From NCBI GenBank assembly GCA_013694495.1, contig JACDCH010000274.1, forward strand, positions 1-16,789: a stretch of 16,789 nt of DNA, read 5' to 3'. The notes under the pieces were generated by a model that saw only the letters and a program-made list of their open reading frames with translations, made no database searches and was not told where the DNA came from. This document shows positions 14,888 through 16,789 of this stretch, one piece after another. The DNA comes from Acidimicrobiia bacterium (GTDB lineage: Bacteria; Actinomycetota; Acidimicrobiia; Acidimicrobiales; JACDCH01). Each line of letters starts with the position of its first letter. Positions within the stretch are counted from its first letter, which is position 1. The position numbers and the translations under genes are program-made.

Positions 14888-15268
14888 TCAGCCCGGGGTG
14901 TTCACCATGTGGGTGGCCGCCATCTCGAAGTAGTCGAGCAACCGCTGCCGCGCGGTCGGGTCGACGTCGGCCGAGGCGACGGCGCCGCGCATGGCGTCGA
15001 GCCAGGCCTCGCTCTCCCGCCGGCCGATGGCGAACGGTGCGTGGCGCATGCGCAGGCGGGGGTGCCCCTTCGTGTCGCTGTAGGTCGTCGGGCCGCCCCA
15101 GTACTGCCCGAGGAACAGGGCGAGGCTCCGCTTCCCGGGTTCGAGGTCGGCGGGGTACAGCGGACGGATGCGGGCATCAGCTTCGATGGCGTCGTAGAAG
15201 CGGTCGACCAGCGCGTCGAAGAACTCCTGCCCGCCGACCTCGGCGTAGAGCGTCGGCTCCTCGCTCAC
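14888..15268 (-). CDS. glbO: Group II truncated hemoglobin (GlbO-type)
   Basis: The 126-residue protein closely follows the mycobacterial trHbO pattern: 'RFYDAI' (B10 Tyr, Y25), 'RPLYP' (CD1 Tyr, Y38), 'LFLGQYWGGPTTYS', 'GHPRLRMRHAPFAI' with proximal His H76, W89 (G8) and the ending 'LLDYFEMAATHMVNTPG'. Members bind oxygen and are linked to NO or peroxide detoxification and respiration. The GTG at 15268 overlaps the stop of the upstream gene by four bases, so the two are translationally coupled. The gene converges on the cotransporter-like gene, seven bases away. Confidence 0.95.
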   Translation of the reverse strand: MSEEPTLYAEVGGQEFFDALVDRFYDAIEADARIRPLYPADLEPGKRSLALFLGQYWGGPTTYSDTKGHPRLRMRHAPFAIGRRESEAWLDAMRGAVASADVDPTARQRLLDYFEMAATHMVNTPG

Positions 15269-16287
15269 GCCGCCGACGGGAAGCGCACGTACGTGTCCAT
15301 CAGGAGGAGGCCGAGCTCGCGGTTGCGCGCCGGCTCCCCGTCGACGACGCCCCGGGCCCGCAGGTCGTCGACCAGCCGGTCGACGACGGAGCCCTCGTCG
15401 AGGTCGTCGGCGTGGGTCCGCCACGTGTCGCGCTCGGCGTCGTCGGCGAAGCAGTAGGCCTTCCACGACACCGACAACCGCAGGCTGCTCCAGTCGTACT
15501 CGGCTCGCTCCTCGCCGGTCGCGGCGTCGACCAGGAGCCAGCGCTCTCCCGCGTCGTCGAGCCGGCGCAGCTCCGCTTCGCCCCGCACCGGCGGCGGCGC
15601 GAGCTCGGGGCCGCCGACGGGGTCGACGCCGTGGAACAGCGTGTCGGTGTCGAGCACCATCGCGGTGTCGGCGCCGCCGGCGTGGAGGCGGCACGACCCG
15701 TCCGGGCCGTCGGGCCAGAGGGAGAGCTCGCCGCCGGTGCCCTCGGTGAACCAGCCGATGCCGGTGGCGATGGGCATGCGCCAGGCGTCGAACAGGCCGC
15801 TGTGGTGCATCACGACCAGGAGCCACTGGGGCACGCCCTTGCGGTTGAGCCCTCGGAACTCGGGCACGTCCGTGTGCACCGCCAGCTCCTGGCCCGGCAG
15901 CATCACGTTCGCGTAGGCGATCGACGGTTCGATCACCGGCCGGCCGTGGACCTCGCGGGCCGCGGTCAGCAGCGCCTCGTGGTGCAGGAACCGCTCGATG
16001 CCGTCGGTGAGCGGGCGACCGTGGTAGGCGTACTCCTCGCGGAAGTAGCTCGTCCGGGCGCCGAGCTCGCCGACGGGCAGGTCGGTGCGCCCCAGTCGTC
16101 CGCCGGTGCGACGGAAGTTCAGGACCGAGTCGTGGCGCTGGGCGAGGCCCCGGCCCACGTCGGACTCCAGCTTCTCGTGCGACGAGTACGTGCGGTAGCG
16201 CTCGGCCCGCCGGGCCAGCGCCACCATCGACGCGCCGCCGTCGCCGAACACCGGGTCGACGATGACGGTCTTCGATGACCCGGGCAT
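15265..16287 (-). CDS. 2OG-Fe(II) oxygenase-like protein
   Basis: The 340-residue protein has the jelly-roll iron ligands HxD (H138, D140 in 'AVHTDVPEFRG') and a distal histidine H219 ('LFHGVDPVGG'). R270 in 'SSLRLSVSWKAYCF' is placed to bind 2-oxoglutarate. This is the pattern of 2-oxoglutarate/Fe(II) dioxygenases; the substrate is unknown. I chose ATG 16287 because the upstream frame looks noncoding and overlaps the divergent VOC-like gene. TACCCT (16297-16302, minus strand) lies nine bases before this ATG, which fits a leaderless start. The gene is coupled to the hemoglobin gene by a GTGA overlap, so an oxygen- or NO-linked function is plausible. Confidence 0.78.
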   Translation of the reverse strand: MPGSSKTVIVDPVFGDGGASMVALARRAERYRTYSSHEKLESDVGRGLAQRHDSVLNFRRTGGRLGRTDLPVGELGARTSYFREEYAYHGRPLTDGIERFLHHEALLTAAREVHGRPVIEPSIAYANVMLPGQELAVHTDVPEFRGLNRKGVPQWLLVVMHHSGLFDAWRMPIATGIGWFTEGTGGELSLWPDGPDGSCRLHAGGADTAMVLDTDTLFHGVDPVGGPELAPPPVRGEAELRRLDDAGERWLLVDAATGEERAEYDWSSLRLSVSWKAYCFADDAERDTWRTHADDLDEGSVVDRLVDDLRARGVVDGEPARNRELGLLLMDTYVRFPSAA

Positions 16288-16335
16288 GACCGCAGGAGGG
16301 TAGCGACGGCCCGCCCGCGGTGGCACAGTGCGGCC

Positions 16336-16773
16336 GTGGCCGACGACAAGCCGAAGCTCAAGCTCGTGACGCTGGTGGTGCAGGACATGGAGGCCATGGT
16401 CGGCTTCTACGACCGCCTCGGCCTCGACATCGCCGCGGCCGACCCGCCCTGGGACGCCCTGCACCGCTCGACCGAGGACACGGTCGACACGGGCCTCGAC
16501 CTCGATGCCGTCAGCTTCGCCCCGAGGTGGAACGAGGGCTGGCCGGCCGGCAAGACCGGTGTGGTCGTCGGGTTCGACCTCCCGACGCGCGATGCGGTCG
16601 ACACCACGTACGCCGACCTCGTCGCAGCAACCGGCGCCACGGGCCAGCAGCCGCCGTACGACGCCTTCTGGGGGGCTCGCTACGCAGTGCTCACCGATCC
16701 GGAGGGCAACTCGGTCGGCCTGATGAGCCCGATCGACCCGGACCGCCGCGGCGCGCCGCCCGAGATCGGCTGA
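16336..16773 (+). CDS. VOC/glyoxalase-family protein
   Basis: The 145-residue protein has the paired beta-alpha-beta-beta-beta pattern of the vicinal oxygen chelate superfamily: 'KLVTLVVQDMEAMVGFYDRL' at the N-terminus and 'GARYAVLTDPEGNSVGLMSP' near the C-terminus. Members include glyoxalases, ring-cleavage dioxygenases and resistance proteins. The usual first metal His is replaced (TLVV), so a catalytic metal site is doubtful and a binding or non-glyoxalase role is possible. The start is GTG at 16336, and the gene is divergent from the oxygenase-like gene with a 48-base gap. Confidence 0.8.
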   Translation: MADDKPKLKLVTLVVQDMEAMVGFYDRLGLDIAAADPPWDALHRSTEDTVDTGLDLDAVSFAPRWNEGWPAGKTGVVVGFDLPTRDAVDTTYADLVAATGATGQQPPYDAFWGARYAVLTDPEGNSVGLMSPIDPDRRGAPPEIG

Positions 16774-16789
16774 CCGGACGGCTCAGCAG

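Noticed and set aside
14881..14895. Short inverted repeat between the convergent transporter and hemoglobin genes
   Set aside because: Only five paired bases, no T-run; expected by chance in GC-rich DNA.

Overview
The window is gene-dense, GC-rich DNA in which GTG starts, 1-4 base gene overlaps and leaderless-looking promoters (TANNNT 6-9 bases before the start codon) recur. This, with a group II truncated hemoglobin close to mycobacterial GlbO, points to an actinobacterium, perhaps class Acidimicrobiia; the class is a guess.

Left region (1-5428, + strand): a very large secreted protein gene, open at the left edge, followed by a small lipoprotein gene that overlaps it by four bases. The large gene is read in two frames. 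Frame one carries three Cys-pair repeats, a CBM96/DNRLRE-like module and the first half of an Ig-like domain. Frame two carries the second half of that Ig-like domain, a Thr/Pro linker, an HEVAH metalloprotease domain and a C-terminal beta-rich region. One extra T in a TTT run at 2048-2050 explains the break. Bases 5429-5842 hold no gene I can support.

Mobile element (about 5843-12148): a MobF (TrwC-type) relaxase-helicase, an excisionase-like HTH protein, a divergent XRE regulator with a small partner gene, and a large serine recombinase. A candidate oriT with three 12-base iteron-like repeats and two hairpins lies before the relaxase. Operator-like repeats lie between the divergent HTH genes. 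No type IV secretion genes are visible, so it looks like an integrative mobilizable element.

Junction (12133-13204): the recombinase promoter abuts a truncated 5' end of a Bcp-type peroxiredoxin gene. The same 5' end (123 of 124 bases identical, same cut point at codon 41, same -10 box) recurs exactly 914 bases further on. Between the copies sits an AbrB/VapB-PIN toxin-antitoxin pair with its own 30-base palindromic operator. The catalytic part of the peroxiredoxin is absent from the window. I infer that the recombinase targets this gene and that the toxin-antitoxin island is a tandem accretion at the same site.

Right region (13202-16773): ordinary chromosome-like genes. These are a conserved hypothetical protein, a fragment of a small helical protein, a Na/Pi-cotransporter-like membrane protein, a GlbO-type hemoglobin coupled to a 2OG-Fe(II) oxygenase-like protein, and a VOC/glyoxalase-like protein.
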